NCBI GenBank assembly: GCA_964036045.1 | Contig: OZ038397.1 | Span: forward strand, 27,993,640 to 28,057,639 | DNA length: 64,000 nucleotides | Direction: 5' to 3' | Origin: Eutreptiella sp. 'Long Island Sound 2002' | Lineage: Eukaryota; Euglenozoa; Euglenophyceae; Eutreptiales; Eutreptiaceae | Part shown: one piece after another, positions 32,089-43,389 of the stretch | How the letters are laid out: the number at the start of each line of letters is the position of its first letter | Numbering within the stretch: the first letter of the stretch is position 1 | The notes under the pieces: generated by a model | Database searches by the model: none | What the model saw: only the letters and a program-made list of their open reading frames with translations | Told to the model about the DNA's origin: nothing | Position numbers and translations under genes: made by a program

Positions 32089-32800
32089 CAATTTCGGGTC
32101 GTTGTCCTGATGGAAGTCTTGGAGAGTTCCATCAAGATGACCGTCAATTTTGCCATCATGATGCCTGCCACGTCCTAACCCCTGACCTCACCCCTGACCT
32201 TCCCAAGTGCAATGCGCATGAATTCCATGGAACCGCCCCGTCTCAAACCTTCGTTGTATTCCTTCGATACAGAGTTCACCATCTTGCAGAGCCAAAGAGC
32301 TCCTCTTGCGCCACTTTTGGAGATGCACTGCGCCATATGTACATTGGCATGCCATGAGCGCCATGCAGTGCGAGGGCTGCATCTCGCAGGTGATCGGAGG
32401 GCCACGCACATGTGGTGTCGCTCCCATGTCCCGCTTACCCACCCCCCGCCCCCCTGTCCCCCACCCAACCCAGCGACTTCCCCAGCCACCCATCCCCCTC
32501 CACGATTCTTGGGAGACACAGTGCGTGCCCCTGTCTTACTGAAGAGCCCTGCAGAAGGGGGCGGCCGGTCTATATCTCTCTCTCTCTCTGGCGGGGCACA
32601 ACCTGCCCCTGCCGCCCCCTCGCCCTCCAACGTGTGGGCGGTTGGGCGTAGACCGGGGAACTGGGACACAGCGGGTTCATGGACTGCAAGGCTTCGAGGG
32701 AGGGAGACCGCGAAAGAGGACTGAATGTTTGTATGTTCCCCAGTTCTCTTTGCTGTGCTCCGCTGTGTTGCTGCAGGCGGGGGGTGGCGGGCGAGGACCT

Positions 32801-32910
32801 CAATACGCCAAATACTGGGCGCCGCTGACGCGCAAACGGCACATCCCGCCACAACCAGCACAGCCCCGGCACACCAAGCACTGGGCTCCGCGAACGCGGA
32901 AACGACACCA
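32801..32910 (+). repeat. Repeat family B, truncated copy
   Basis: Matches the CAATACGCCAAATACTGGGC to AACGCGGAAACGACACC part of the family and lacks its 3' third. Orientation is the same as all other copies. Confidence 0.85.
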
Positions 32911-33606
32911 CGGAAAATGAAACTCACCAGAAGCAGAAAGAAAACAGCCCAAACTCGACGCCAAGGCGGCTGCAAATGATGCATCGATGGCCATGGCACT
33001 CGCAGGGCTGGGGAGTGCGTTGTGGGGTGATCCACCCACTCCCCATCGCACAGGTGACCGGTGCGGGAAAGGCAAATGTGTGCGGTCTGCACTCACAAGT
33101 CACCGTTCTGGTTCTTGAGGGTTTTGGTCGATAGCACAGCGACAGGCATCCCCCTTGCCCGCACACAGCGAGACCCTGGGGATGCCATGCATCAACTGCT
33201 CCATGACAGAGCCTCACAAGGAAACCCCCGTGGGCCAGTGTGCCATACATTCGGGACCAAAATGAATCGGGTGTTCGAATGAATGCCGCACCAATGCCAC
33301 GGTACAGAGCACGGGGCATACCTGAGACAAGGGAAGGGGGGCTTCTGGTTGATTGTACTGCAGGCCCTACTTCCTCACACTCTGCTCGCGTCTGCAAGTC
33401 TTCTTCGCTGGTACCGTCATGATTTTGCATTTGGGTGTGCCTTAGTCAAGGGGGAGGGCGGGTGTACCACAACAGCCTGGAGTCGGGTGAATGTTTCGTT
33501 GGGTGATGTCACGTTGGATTATTGGAGCTGGGACGGCCGGCCACACGCGACCAGCCGAATGGAGATGTGTGTCCGGACGCCCTGCGCCCAGAGCTTCACT
33601 TGGCCT

Positions 33607-33782
33607 GCCACATCCAGCGGCACACCAACTACTGGGCTCCGCGAACGCGGAAACGACACCAGCAGGAGCACCGGCCGCAGCGGCCGACAGAACGCAGCGA
33701 CCCAACGCAACATGCGAAGGGAAGAGCGGGTGACTGTCCAGGGCCCCAGTAAAGAAACAACAACCCGACGGAATGTCACGCA
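33607..33782 (+). repeat. Repeat family B, 5'-truncated copy
   Basis: Begins inside the second internal unit and runs to the family 3' end GACGGAATGTCAC, followed by a G-run as in the other complete 3' ends. 5' truncation with an intact 3' end is typical of LINE-mobilised elements. Confidence 0.85.
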
Positions 33783-34399
33783 GGGGGGGGGGGTCAGGAC
33801 CCACCCGCCCACCCCTTTGGCCCCACCACCCACGAACACCACCACCCCTGAAGTGAAGCTCTGCCCGCGCCGCCATGCGGCTGGCCGATTCTTGCTTCTT
33901 GCGTGCGCACCATGAGCCCCGGAGGCTCCCAGCACTTTGGCAAACCAGTGGGACTGTGTTTCATGGGCCTGACAAATGCACGAGCCACAACACCACTCCC
34001 CACCCATCACCCCAGGCGGCGCACATGCCACGCAAGGAAGTAGACACGCAGTGCACACACGACAAACATGGGGGAATGGGATGGGGGTGGGGGGTTACAT
34101 GATGCGCTCGCCACGAGGAGGACTGAGCGCGGGAAAGGGACGATGGAAGGTTGTTATGTGCCCCTGTCAGGGAAGTGACTCTGCAAGTGGACATCTCAGG
34201 GCCCAATAGCCGCCGTTGGGGCAATAGTACCCCCCCCCCCCCTGTATAAGCCACGCCGGCGCCGTATCTGAGGAGGGGCTGTGACGCCTCGCTGGACAGA
34301 TGGGACAATGTGTGTCGCGGCTCCGCCGCGTGATACTTGATGTGGGCATACGTCTGTCGGTGGGGACGTAATGCTGGACTTTCCACCGCTCTGCAGATA

Positions 34400-34749
34400 A
34401 GCCACGCCCTTGTCCAAGCTACAGTAGGCGTAGGGACCGTATTAATTTGGGACCTAATTTTAATTCGGTACCAAACGTAGTGCAGTCACATAGAACATGG
34501 GTTTGGTGACGAATTTGCAAGTCACATAGAGTCATGGACACATTTGTTGTGAGTGTTTGCCCACTTGAACGCACATAGCTCTGATTTTGGGGATATTTGT
34601 GCATTACATTCCCCTTGCTTGCACCAGCTCACCATGCAATCCTCTCTTTTTGAACCTGGGCGCCTGGTGTCGGTAGTTGTATGTGTCGCGCGCAAGCTAC
34701 GCCCATGTCAAAGCTACAGTAGGCGTAGGGACCGTATTAATTTGGGGCT
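34400..34749. repeat. Direct repeat pair around a 290-bp spacer
   Basis: AAGCTACAGTAGGCGTAGGG with GACCGTATTAATTTGGG occurs at about 34419 and 34714. Just outside, TATAAGCCACGCC at 34244 and GGCGTAGCTTATA at 34750 are inverted. This may be a small composite or nested element. Confidence 0.6.
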
Positions 34750-36421
34750 TTGGCGTAGCTTATACAAGGGGTGGGGGGTAGGTGCCTGGCAGGTATTCCG
34801 GCACTCCTGTGTTTGTAATGGGCAAATTTTGGCTACCGTGCACAATCTTTTCACCGAGGTTTAAAAATTGATAGAGGACTGGTGGCGCCAGAATCAGCCC
34901 CAGCAGTTTTCCTCCCATACAGTCCCCCCCCCCCCCCCCTGTGTATCGAGTAACACTTAACCTCTCGCACCATGAGCCCTCCATGCCCCTGGAGACCTCT
35001 GAGCGTTGGGAGTGTGGCCAAGTCAGGCCAGCGCAAGCGAGCACGCCCGAAGTATAGGCGACCCCAAACATGGAATACAGAATATACGCCACGACCCAGA
35101 CTCAGTCTCCAGTGCAACGTGTGACCAGGCGATAAAGCCCAGAACCCTTGAGCCCACAGCCCTGACCTTAGACGGGGAGGTAGGGATCTGGACCCTGGGG
35201 GGCCACGAACTAGGCCAATGGCCGAGAGAGCACACAAAGAACTGAGATGGCAATGAAGGCTGTGGGGCAGGCGTGGCTGGAGCGACAGCGGCGGGTCCAC
35301 ACCTGACCAATGGCGGCCCTGCGTATCGAGATGGTCTGGCTTTCGCAAATTGGGGCCAACCCTCAAAAGTCTATTTGAGAACCTGCGTGCCTGACCTGCT
35401 TTGTTCTGCAGCCTCATGTGAGCCGGTCTGCTACCTGCATGCAAGGGCTTTGTACTTGAAGAGCTTGTGGTTCGAACCGCACTACAGACGCCCCCTGCGT
35501 CGACTACCCCTGCAGCCCCGTGACTGCCACATCCGAGTGCCAGTGCCATCGCTCGGCGCCTTCCAACGTGTGACACCTTGACTCAACCCGCCGCGTCCGA
35601 GGTATGGGCCCACTGCTGCCGCGTTTTGCGCTGCCCCTATTTGAGCAACGTTGACGGCCCCAATGAGATGTAAGCGTGGTTCAGCAGCGAAGGCAGTGAT
35701 GCGGTTCGGTATTGCATTACACCGTTTGAGGGCGCGCATGCCTTGCAGTGCGCGCGACTTCAGTGGTACCTCTCCGTGTCAGATGCCGGTTATTGATCTG
35801 GTTTCGCGATTTGTGTGCCTCAGATCCGCGGATTTGAGAGAAGAAACGCGCCCTTTGGGCGCAGGGGCTCTTTGCTGGCACATGTCATCATTACGCCTGT
35901 CGCTTCCGAACAGCACCGGACAAAAAAGTAGGATTGTTGTGCAATCCAGCAGCTCTTGGCCTCTCTGGTGCTGATAGTGTATGAAATAACAATCCGCTGA
36001 TCCATCTCTGCCTCAGTCTTCACACCGCTGTCTTTTGCAGCCTACAGTCATTGTGCCTCGTGCACACCGGGAATCCTATGGGCGTGGCAGTCTCCCACTG
36101 CATCACCTGGTTTCAGACTCAGCCAATCCTCACTGCATGTCAGATCTGCTACTACAGCCATTGTGGGATCATCGTGGCACTGGACAGCTCTGACCCTTGA
36201 TCCCGAGGGATGATCTCGAGTACTGTGAAGTGAGCAGGCTACGCCAGCTCATCTTAGTCTGAGCCCCCCCCCCCAAAACAAATCCAGCAGCTCTTGGTAG
36301 GTGGCTGTGTTAAACAGGTCAAGGTTCCCAAAGGCTCCACCTCCACCTGTGTGTGGCTCACCTTAATGACGCCCCCCCCCCCCCCCTCCTCTCTTCTGAG
36401 GTACGCCTGCTCGTCCCTCAG

Positions 36422-36694
36422 GCACTGGCTGCACACAACTGGACCGAGATCTCCGATGCGGACGTGGCCGCCACCCTGCGGCGGGCGCAGGCCCTGCTGG
36501 CTGGCATGACCAACCCTCCCTCGCCTCCCCCCGCCGCTGGGGAGGCCCTGCAGAGGCAGTGGCGGGAGGCGCTGCGGCGCGTCAAAGACCCGGACTACGA
36601 CCCCATCGAGCTCTACCGCTTGGTCGTGCTGATGAGGGGCCAGGATCCCACGAAGGTGGCGCACCGGGTGAGAGAGGCCCAGGCTGCCATCCAG
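36422..36694 (+). CDS. Candidate exon, alpha-helical domain of unknown family
   Basis: After CCCTCAG, 91 codons run in phase 0 to CAG|GTCCCC. The peptide includes ALAAHNWTEISDADVAATLR, then WREALRRVKDPDYDPIELYR and GQDPTKVAHRVREAQAAIQ. Third positions are GC-rich and the residue pattern is amphipathic helical. An earlier donor CGG|GTGAGA is possible. I do not recognise the family. Confidence 0.5.
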
Positions 36695-36712
36695 GTCCCC
36701 CTCCTGCGTCCC

Positions 36713-36845
36713 CCCCCCCCCTCCTCGCTCGATACCGAGGCCTTGTGCCCCCCCCCCCCTCCTCGCTCGATACCGAGGCCTTGTGCCCCCCCCCCCCTCC
36801 TCGCTCGATACCGAGGCCTTGTGCCCCCCCCCCCCCCCCCCCCCC
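36713..36845. repeat. 38-bp minisatellite with hairpin core
   Basis: Three units of CTCGCTCGATACCGAGGCC plus a C-run, period 38, starting about 20 bp after the preceding exon's donor. CTCGATACCGAG within each unit is a short hairpin. Confidence 0.9.
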
Positions 36846-39165
36846 CTCCTCGCTCCCCCCCCTCCGCCCATCAGCGGCGTGCCGCATTTCCGGGCATTGA
36901 GTCAGTGGAGTGTGCACGCTGCACCGTAGACCAGGCGATTCCTGATGGGACTGTGCTCGAGCAAAGGGCCTGTGCACCCTGGGGCCCGAGTGCGGGGCTA
37001 CACTAGGGCAGCGTTAGTTTGGGTTGCGGTTGAGGGGGGGGGGTTGATGACCACGACATCCCCCTCCTCATGCCCCCCCCCCCCCCTTTGTCTACCACCA
37101 CCTCCCCATCCCCCTCCACTTTGCCCCCCCCCCCCCCTCGCCGCCCCTTCTGCACTCTCCTGGCTTTCCCCCTGGCTGTTCCTCTCCCTCCTCCACTTTT
37201 CCCTACATTTGCCAGTGAGGCTCAGTAGATGTGCCGTTGGTACCTCCGGGTGTACGCACGGGTTTTGGCTGTTCAGGCGGAAGTTGTCGGCATTGCAAGT
37301 CCACAGGCGGTCTGGGACCGCCATTTTGGTGCCGGCGCGGCTGATGCCCCTGTGCCAAGCTCCCCCCTCCCCCGTTTGAATACAGACACGCGACCTTGTG
37401 CGAGAACTTAGAGCGGTCCTGGGGGGCCCGGCCGGGGCGAAAAAATGTCTACCCCTACACACATGAAGATTTTTGTCCCTCCGGGGGGGGGGGGGGCTGT
37501 CGGAGTGGGTTGGGGTGGGATGAGGGTGGGGGTCAAAAAAAGTTTTGTTCGCTTTTCTTCAATTCTGAGCATTTTGAGTCTCCACACATGGAGTGAAAAA
37601 ACTTTCTTACCTCATGCCATACCCCCCCACAAAAATTTCGGCGCCTTTGGCCCCCAGGTTGCCAGCCGAAATCTGAAATTGCCAAAAAGAGGGACTGAGA
37701 ATTTTGGGAGGGGGGGCCAGAGCCCCCCCCCCCCCCTTTTGCCCTGTGCTAACAGCTGATGCTGCAGCCCCTTGAGCGCCCACAGTTTTTTTTTTTTGCA
37801 AGATTTCATGAGGCTTCAGACGGTAATGTGCTCGGACTGATGGTCTGCTGGAGCCCAAGTGCGGAGCCGTGGGCGGCCATGGTGTACCACTCGGTGATCT
37901 GGGGACCCCCCGGGCTGCGTGGTACACTTCCCACATCAGATTCCGCATTTCACGGCATGGGAAACTGGTTTTTACGCCAGGGGACGGGTTCTTACGCCCT
38001 CCCCCAGCATGAGCCTGGTGGGCGACACGATGGCAGTGGGCGGTAGTTGTGAGCAGTGGGACGGCCACTCCGCTCTCACTGACAACACTGCAACCGCAAC
38101 GCTAGGCCTATGGCACAGGAGCGCACTCCACTAGCAACACCACAGGCACAACGCCGGGAAACACACTACGCGGCCGATGCGCGTCCCTTATCACTTTGTG
38201 ATCCGGAACCCCCTGTACATTGTCGAGTGTTGGCGAGCGTTGCTCGTTTTTACAACATCGTTGTCCACTACGGAATGCGTTCTGTGGAGCCGGCCAGCAA
38301 GAACCAACGGCCCTGCCCGCCATTTGAAGCAGCCTTCCATGCTGCATTGCTTTGACTGTACTAGTGAACAGAGGGCAGAGCAAAGCACTGACGCATTTCC
38401 AACTAAGGATCGCTGTAAACCACTGAGAGAAACGAGAGAAATGAATGCGCGGTGCGAGCGGTTTGGTGTGCGTTGTTTCATGAATGCACCCTCTTTTCAT
38501 TCAGTCACTGCGGGGCTGTACACACTGCTCTCCCACGAGTAGAGCTTGTGGGAGGGCAACACCAAGTGCATTAGTGCCCTCAAATGCAGTCTTGAACGTG
38601 AATCAGGGAAGCGCACGCAGCACCTTTTTGTCAATCAAAGCGGGCTCAGGCTCTGGAGCTGCAGGCGTTGCATGAGGTCTGTACTGCTGGGGCTTGGTTC
38701 CGCAATGAATGCAGGGCAACAACTGCCGATCACACGATATGAACGCGCCCTGAAGTGGCCTTGTGCGGGCTGATACTACCACAAAGGGCCTGCCTACCTG
38801 TCATCTCCGTGATCGACAATCTGCAATCACCCACCTCCTTCGGCAAGGGGAAGGGGAGGCACACCAAGAGACTGCCGCCCCTGACGATGATGGGTGTGGC
38901 ATGTCCCTCACTTCTGTTGAGGGGAGGGTGCGGAGAACGAGGAGGAGGACTCCGACTGAGGGGCACCTGACGGGAATGAGCACCCCATGAGGCTGGAACC
39001 TCCAAAAGTGCTTCACAGGCTTGGGCACCGCCCCGTGAGGTTCGAACCACGAAATGTGTTGAAACGAATGCTCCACGGACTTGGGTGCCCTCTGGGCCAC
39101 CATCTTCGGTGTGGGCCGTGCCGAGGAGGTCTCTTTGTGCTCAACCCCCCCCCCCCCCCCGGCAG
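36846..39165. other. No assignable gene
   Basis: Poly-C and poly-G runs near 37.08, 37.12, 37.48 and 37.72 kb, then less biased DNA. Short frames overlap on both strands with no recognisable domain. Confidence 0.35.
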
Positions 39166-39245
39166 GGGTTGTGGGCAGCTACAACTACCATGACATTGGT
39201 GAGGAGGTCGAGTGGAAGCCTCCGTTGTTGTATGCTAACCCCTGA
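39166..39245 (+). CDS. Candidate terminal exon, unknown product
   Basis: A long C-run and GGCAG precede a frame entered in phase 1 that reads VVGSYNYHDIGEEVEWKPPL, LYANP and stops. An internal donor ATTG|GTGAGG could end the exon early. The composition looks coding, but I do not know the family. Confidence 0.35.
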
Positions 39246-40680
39246 GGCCACCATGTCCCTGCCACCCTGGAAATCTTCCAAAAGTGCATAAAACACAAAC
39301 AAAAAATGAGCGCGCGGTGCAATGCGCGGTGCGTTCATTTCTCTCACTGCCTTCCCCCCTTACAAATGAGTTATCACCCTTTCTCTGCCACAACGCTGTG
39401 TACTGTCTTGGATTGTCAGGAACGCCAGAAGCGGCTGGAAGGACAGCTCCGAGGGCTTTCCAATGGTGACCAGGACACACCGCCATCAAGGTATACTGGA
39501 TTGGCGCACCCTTCCTCTCAGCCCAAACACATTGCACACGGGCCGCACGGGTTGCAGAACAACTAAATGCCCACGGACACCCCACAGCGCATAGTTCACA
39601 GGAACGCCGTTTCAGCTGCGTTCGTGTCCTCACACAGCGACAGAGGGCCAGCGTTACGGCCGCCACCCTCCCCATGCCCTTCCACCAACACATTGAGCAC
39701 CTAACCTCAACCCGACGTGGCGGATTTGGGATCGGGTTGAATATGAAGATGTGCTCTGTCCTTCGTGGCATCCCAATTTGCACTGAGGATGTGACCAAAC
39801 AACAATCAGGAGAACGTGCAGAGAATGGTTGAGTGGGTTTTTGTGGGTCCAGGAAGCAATATTTGCCATGGAAGCACCTCGCGCTGTAGTAGCCGCAACA
39901 ATTTGCAAAGGAAGAGATTTGTCTCCTCAACCCTGACGAGCAGGGGACAGGGTGCCGCGCAGACACACGTCGCGCTGGTAATGCCGGGGGTGAGTACAGT
40001 TCGCTGGTACTCAGCACTTCAATGCGTGTCCTGAGGATGACCGCAGGATGTTCTTGTGGTTTGTTTGCACAATCCCTTGGTGCAGCAGAGATAGGCACGC
40101 CAAATGGTCCCTTTACCGCCGGGGCGCGGAGGAATGCCCACTATTTCCTCTCCCTGTCTGTTTGGCGGGTGCTCAAAGGTTTCAGGCCGCAGGGCGACCG
40201 TACAGGTACCTGAGCCCATGTGGAGTGGTTTGCAGCTCTGGGACTGTAACGGGCATTTATGTCCGTCGCTCTTCGCCCCCCTTCCTCTGTGCAATGAGGA
40301 GGCTAGCTCACAGTCCAAGCTGTGCTCCTCCCCCAGTGAGTTGAGCAGTTGTGTTCTCAAGTGCCCTGTGCCATCCCGGACCATTCGTCTCCTGTTTCCG
40401 CTCCCAAAGTTTTTCAAACTGCGTCGGAATGCCACTACAACTGTGTCACGTCCGCGCGGTTGTCACGCCCTTGTGTCAAGCCAGTGAGGAGTGGCTGCAG
40501 CCCTGTCAAGCCTGTGAAGGGAGTACAGCCTCTCCAAACGCAGAGCTGTTTTTCTTGTTTTATTCCTGGTTTACATCTCATGCCCTTTGGTCGGTGGCTG
40601 GGTGGCTTTGGTGGGGCGGACTGGGCTTCGGTCGGTACCCATTGGCCGCCACGCCAGGCCTTCCCTGCTTTTGCATGCAG
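39246..40680. other. No assignable gene apart from repeat D
   Basis: A 287-codon minus-strand frame (39235-40098) spans the dispersed repeat and has no recognisable domain; I treat it as fortuitous. The GCGCGGTGC motif near 39.31 kb also occurs near 38.44 kb. Confidence 0.35.
39693..39830 (+). repeat. Dispersed repeat D, copy 1
   Basis: Shares GGATTTGGGATCGGGT, GATGTGCTCTGTCCTTCGTG and CACTGAGGATGTGACCAAA with 44712-44850, same orientation, with moderate divergence. Confidence 0.8.
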
Positions 40681-40743
40681 CAGCTACGGCCCCAACGTGT
40701 GCACCATCTGCAAGGCTGTGTCCCCGTCGAAGCCGCGGTCCAG
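40681..40743 (+). CDS. Candidate exon with a CxxC pair
   Basis: TTTTGCATGCAG precedes a frame entered in phase 2 that reads SYGPNVCTICKAVSPSKPRS and leaves in phase 2 at CCAG|GTCTGT. The phase agrees with the Arg/Ser-rich terminal exon at 43038, which would complete an Arg codon. One CxxC alone does not define a zinc finger. Confidence 0.38.
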
Positions 40744-41014
40744 GTCTGTCCCGTTCCTGTGCTTTCTGCACCAGAAAAGTGCTCTGTGCCCCAGACCATT
40801 TGATCCCCTGAAGGCATGGGGGAGGGGGGCAGGGGCAGGGAATCGCTTTAAGGGGGGGGGCGGTATCCCCCTCCCCACTGCACTGACTCTACCCCAGAGG
40901 CCTTCCCATACCCCAACACCAGCCCTAACCGCATTTCCAACCGCCAGAAACCGTCTCCCCCAACCGCTTTCACATCCCCTGTGACCGCTCTGCAACCGCT
41001 CTGGGACTGCCCCG

Positions 41015-41299
41015 ATGGCCCCCCCTCCCCTTCAAGCAAAGCCCTGGGCAGGGGGTGGCACGCCCGCGTGTGCACAGTTTCAGCCGCTCCGGACTCCACA
41101 ACCAGAACCTCCCCGTGGGGACCGATCGTCCATCGATGCGTGGCGAACGGTGGTTGATCTCCGAAATGTGAATGCGGCGACCCGCAAGGCGCACACCCAG
41201 TCCCAGAAAATGAAAATATTTCAGCTGTTGGCCCTTTGCATGTGGTGTTGGCGGTTGGGGTGTTGCTTCTTGCACGATCACCCTGACAACGGGTGCTGA
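41015..41299 (+). pseudogene. Possible reverse transcriptase relic
   Basis: Within an open frame the peptide RSSIDAWRTVVDLRNVNAAT resembles the conserved 'WR.VVD.R.LN..T' start of Gypsy-type reverse transcriptase. The flanking residues do not continue the match, so at most a small relic is present. Confidence 0.2.
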
Positions 41300-42242
41300 G
41301 CGCATGCGGCGCCTGCGGTGCGCCCGCGCTGTATATGAAACCCCCCCTCACCCCCGACGGGTATGGTCGTCAACTGTACAACGACACCGTGGGGGTGCGA
41401 TGTGGGGTGGTCACATGTAGGGCCAATGCCCCCCCGCCCCCACACCCCCCTCCAAGACCCCTGCATCTACGCCAATGGGGAACAGTCGGTTTGCCAATGG
41501 GGAACGCGCGCCGGGCATTGTGCCATGCAATGTTGACGGGGAGTGGAAAGACGTGCATCAGTTGTGTTCTCGCCTCCCCGACGCGGCATGTTGGCAGGGC
41601 CAGGAAGGGGATGGTACCCCCCCCCCCCCAGGAACTTGCTTTAATTTTCATTCCGACGGGGGGGGCCCCTCCCCCCCGGACCCCCTCCCCCCCTCCCCTG
41701 GACCCCCCCGCTCAAGCAAGTCCCTGACCCCCCCCCCCAACCCCCCACCACCACTCGTGTGTATTGGAACAGGGAATTCAAAAGGAACTGGACGGAACCC
41801 CCCCCCCCCCATGGGCCATGCTGCTTAGAGACGGGCGTGGCTGACACTGGGCAGCCTGCTTTGTAGTGTCGGGAGGAGAAGGCAGGGCCCCCTCTCGTTG
41901 TGAAGGGTAGGCCTGTCTTCCATTTACTGTATTGACTCTGGCCTCGCGCCAAACTGTCACATAGCCCTCCTGACAGCCCACCTTCGCAGCTCCCGGGCTA
42001 TGTTCAGTGAAAGCAAAAAAGATGAAGGACTCTCCCCCATGGGCCATGCTGCTTACCCCCCACCCCCCCCTTGTGCAAGCACTGCCTTGTCCAGGCACGA
42101 GAGCTGGTCCGACTGTTGTTTTCCTGACCGCTCCTTTGGGTTTCCTCTTGTGGGCACTGCCTTGTCGAAGTACGGGGCCCCGTTTGACCGTCATTTTCCC
42201 TGACTTTCAGCGTCCCTTGCGCAAGGGGGGGGGTATATTTGC

Positions 42243-42487
42243 AGTCGCAACAACCAGCACAACCCCCAGTACGCCAACTACTGGGCGCCGCTAACGCGCA
42301 AACGGCACACCATGCCACATTCGGCACAGCCCCGGCACACCAACCACTGGGCTCCGCGAAAGACACTAGCAGGAGCACCGGCCGCAGCGGCCGACAGAAC
42401 GCAGCGACTCGACGCAACATGCGAAGGGACAAACGGGTGACTGTCCAGGGCCCCGTAAAGAAACAACAACCCGACGGAATGTCACAC
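42243..42487 (+). mobile_element. Repeat family B copy with 18-bp target duplication
   Basis: A 245-bp copy bounded by a perfect direct repeat GGGGGGGGGTATATTTGC at 42225-42242 and 42488-42505. This proves the family is mobile and gives its ends. The duplication length and absence of inverted termini point to LINE-type target-primed insertion. No clear pol III promoter boxes are seen in the copy. Confidence 0.8.
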
Positions 42488-43037
42488 GGGGGGGGGTATA
42501 TTTGCTTTGGTATCATCGTCCAAGAGTGACCTGGCGGACGAGTACCCCCCGCGCCCCGGCGTTTGGAATCGTCTGGTGTCACTGGGGCTGGGCAGAGCGC
42601 TGCGCTCCACAAAATGGCCAGAACTTGGCAACTCCAAGACTGACACGGCGCATCTCTCACAAACCCCGTGTAGACTCATTTTGAGGACGGGGTAGGGAAT
42701 GGCTGGGGGGTGTGCCATGCAGGCGCAAAAGCAAAGCACATTTGGCGGAGAGACAACAGTTTCTTGTATGAGAAAGACACGGGTGGGGGTGGGGGGCCGG
42801 TCCTTGTGCATGACCCCCGTTCCCCACCCTCCCCCTGCCCCATCCCCCCAGATACAGCCAGTTTGCACTTGCGCAAGGTTCTCGGTTTTTGTGTGTCTGT
42901 GCCGGTGCTGTGCTCTGGATCCTGCGGGCAGCTCCTCGGGTGTCGTGGGTGGGTCCCTGGCCTTCGGGGACGTGCCTCGGCCTGTGCCGCTGTCCCAGTG
43001 GCCACGTCGCTTGCCCCGGCCCGACTCCCCATTGCAG

Positions 43038-43257
43038 AAGTGCCCCGAGGGCCTACCACAGCCCCACGCGGGGGTCTGGCGTGCCGCCCGACGTGGACCC
43101 CGGCGGGCGCCCGCGCCTGTCGCCGCGCCCGAAGCGCCGCCGCAGTCCCCACGATGCCGTCGCGCCGTCCGAACCGAGACACCGGCACCGGCATCGGAGC
43201 CGCAGTCGAGAGCGCAGCAGAGAGCGTATGTCGGGGCTCAAGGCGAAGAGGGGGTGA
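43038..43257 (+). CDS. Candidate terminal exon, Arg/Ser-rich (RS-like) tail
   Basis: The acceptor CATTGCAG is entered in phase 2. The frame includes RPRLSPRPKRRRSPHDAVAP, then RHRHRHRSRSRERSRERMSG and LKAKRG before TGA. Alternating Arg with Ser, His or Glu is characteristic of RS domains in splicing factors and of nuclear-speckle targeting. Together with the 40681 exon it may be the end of an SR-related protein whose upstream exons I could not resolve. Confidence 0.45.
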
Positions 43258-43389
43258 CAGGACGTGATTGGGGGGGGGGTGGTTACGGAGTGGGTGTTGG
43301 GGATGGCGGCGGGGGCTGAGTGTTCTTGTTGTTGTTGCGTACCGGGCGCCTGAGGCAATGTCACCGAACATCACAAGCCCTTCGTCTGT

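Larger units (their letters stand above)
32089..36421. other. Repeat-bearing interval without a firm gene
   Basis: Contains two copies of repeat family B, a pair of direct repeats at 34400-34456 and 34694-34749, and G/C-runs. A weak exon-like stretch after TTCTGCAG at about 35411 is not convincing. I see no clear start for the gene to which the exon at 36422 belongs. Confidence 0.35.

Noticed and set aside
39235-40098. 287-codon minus-strand open frame
   Set aside because: It crosses dispersed repeat D and a plus-strand stop-containing exon; the Cys-rich peptide shows no family pattern.
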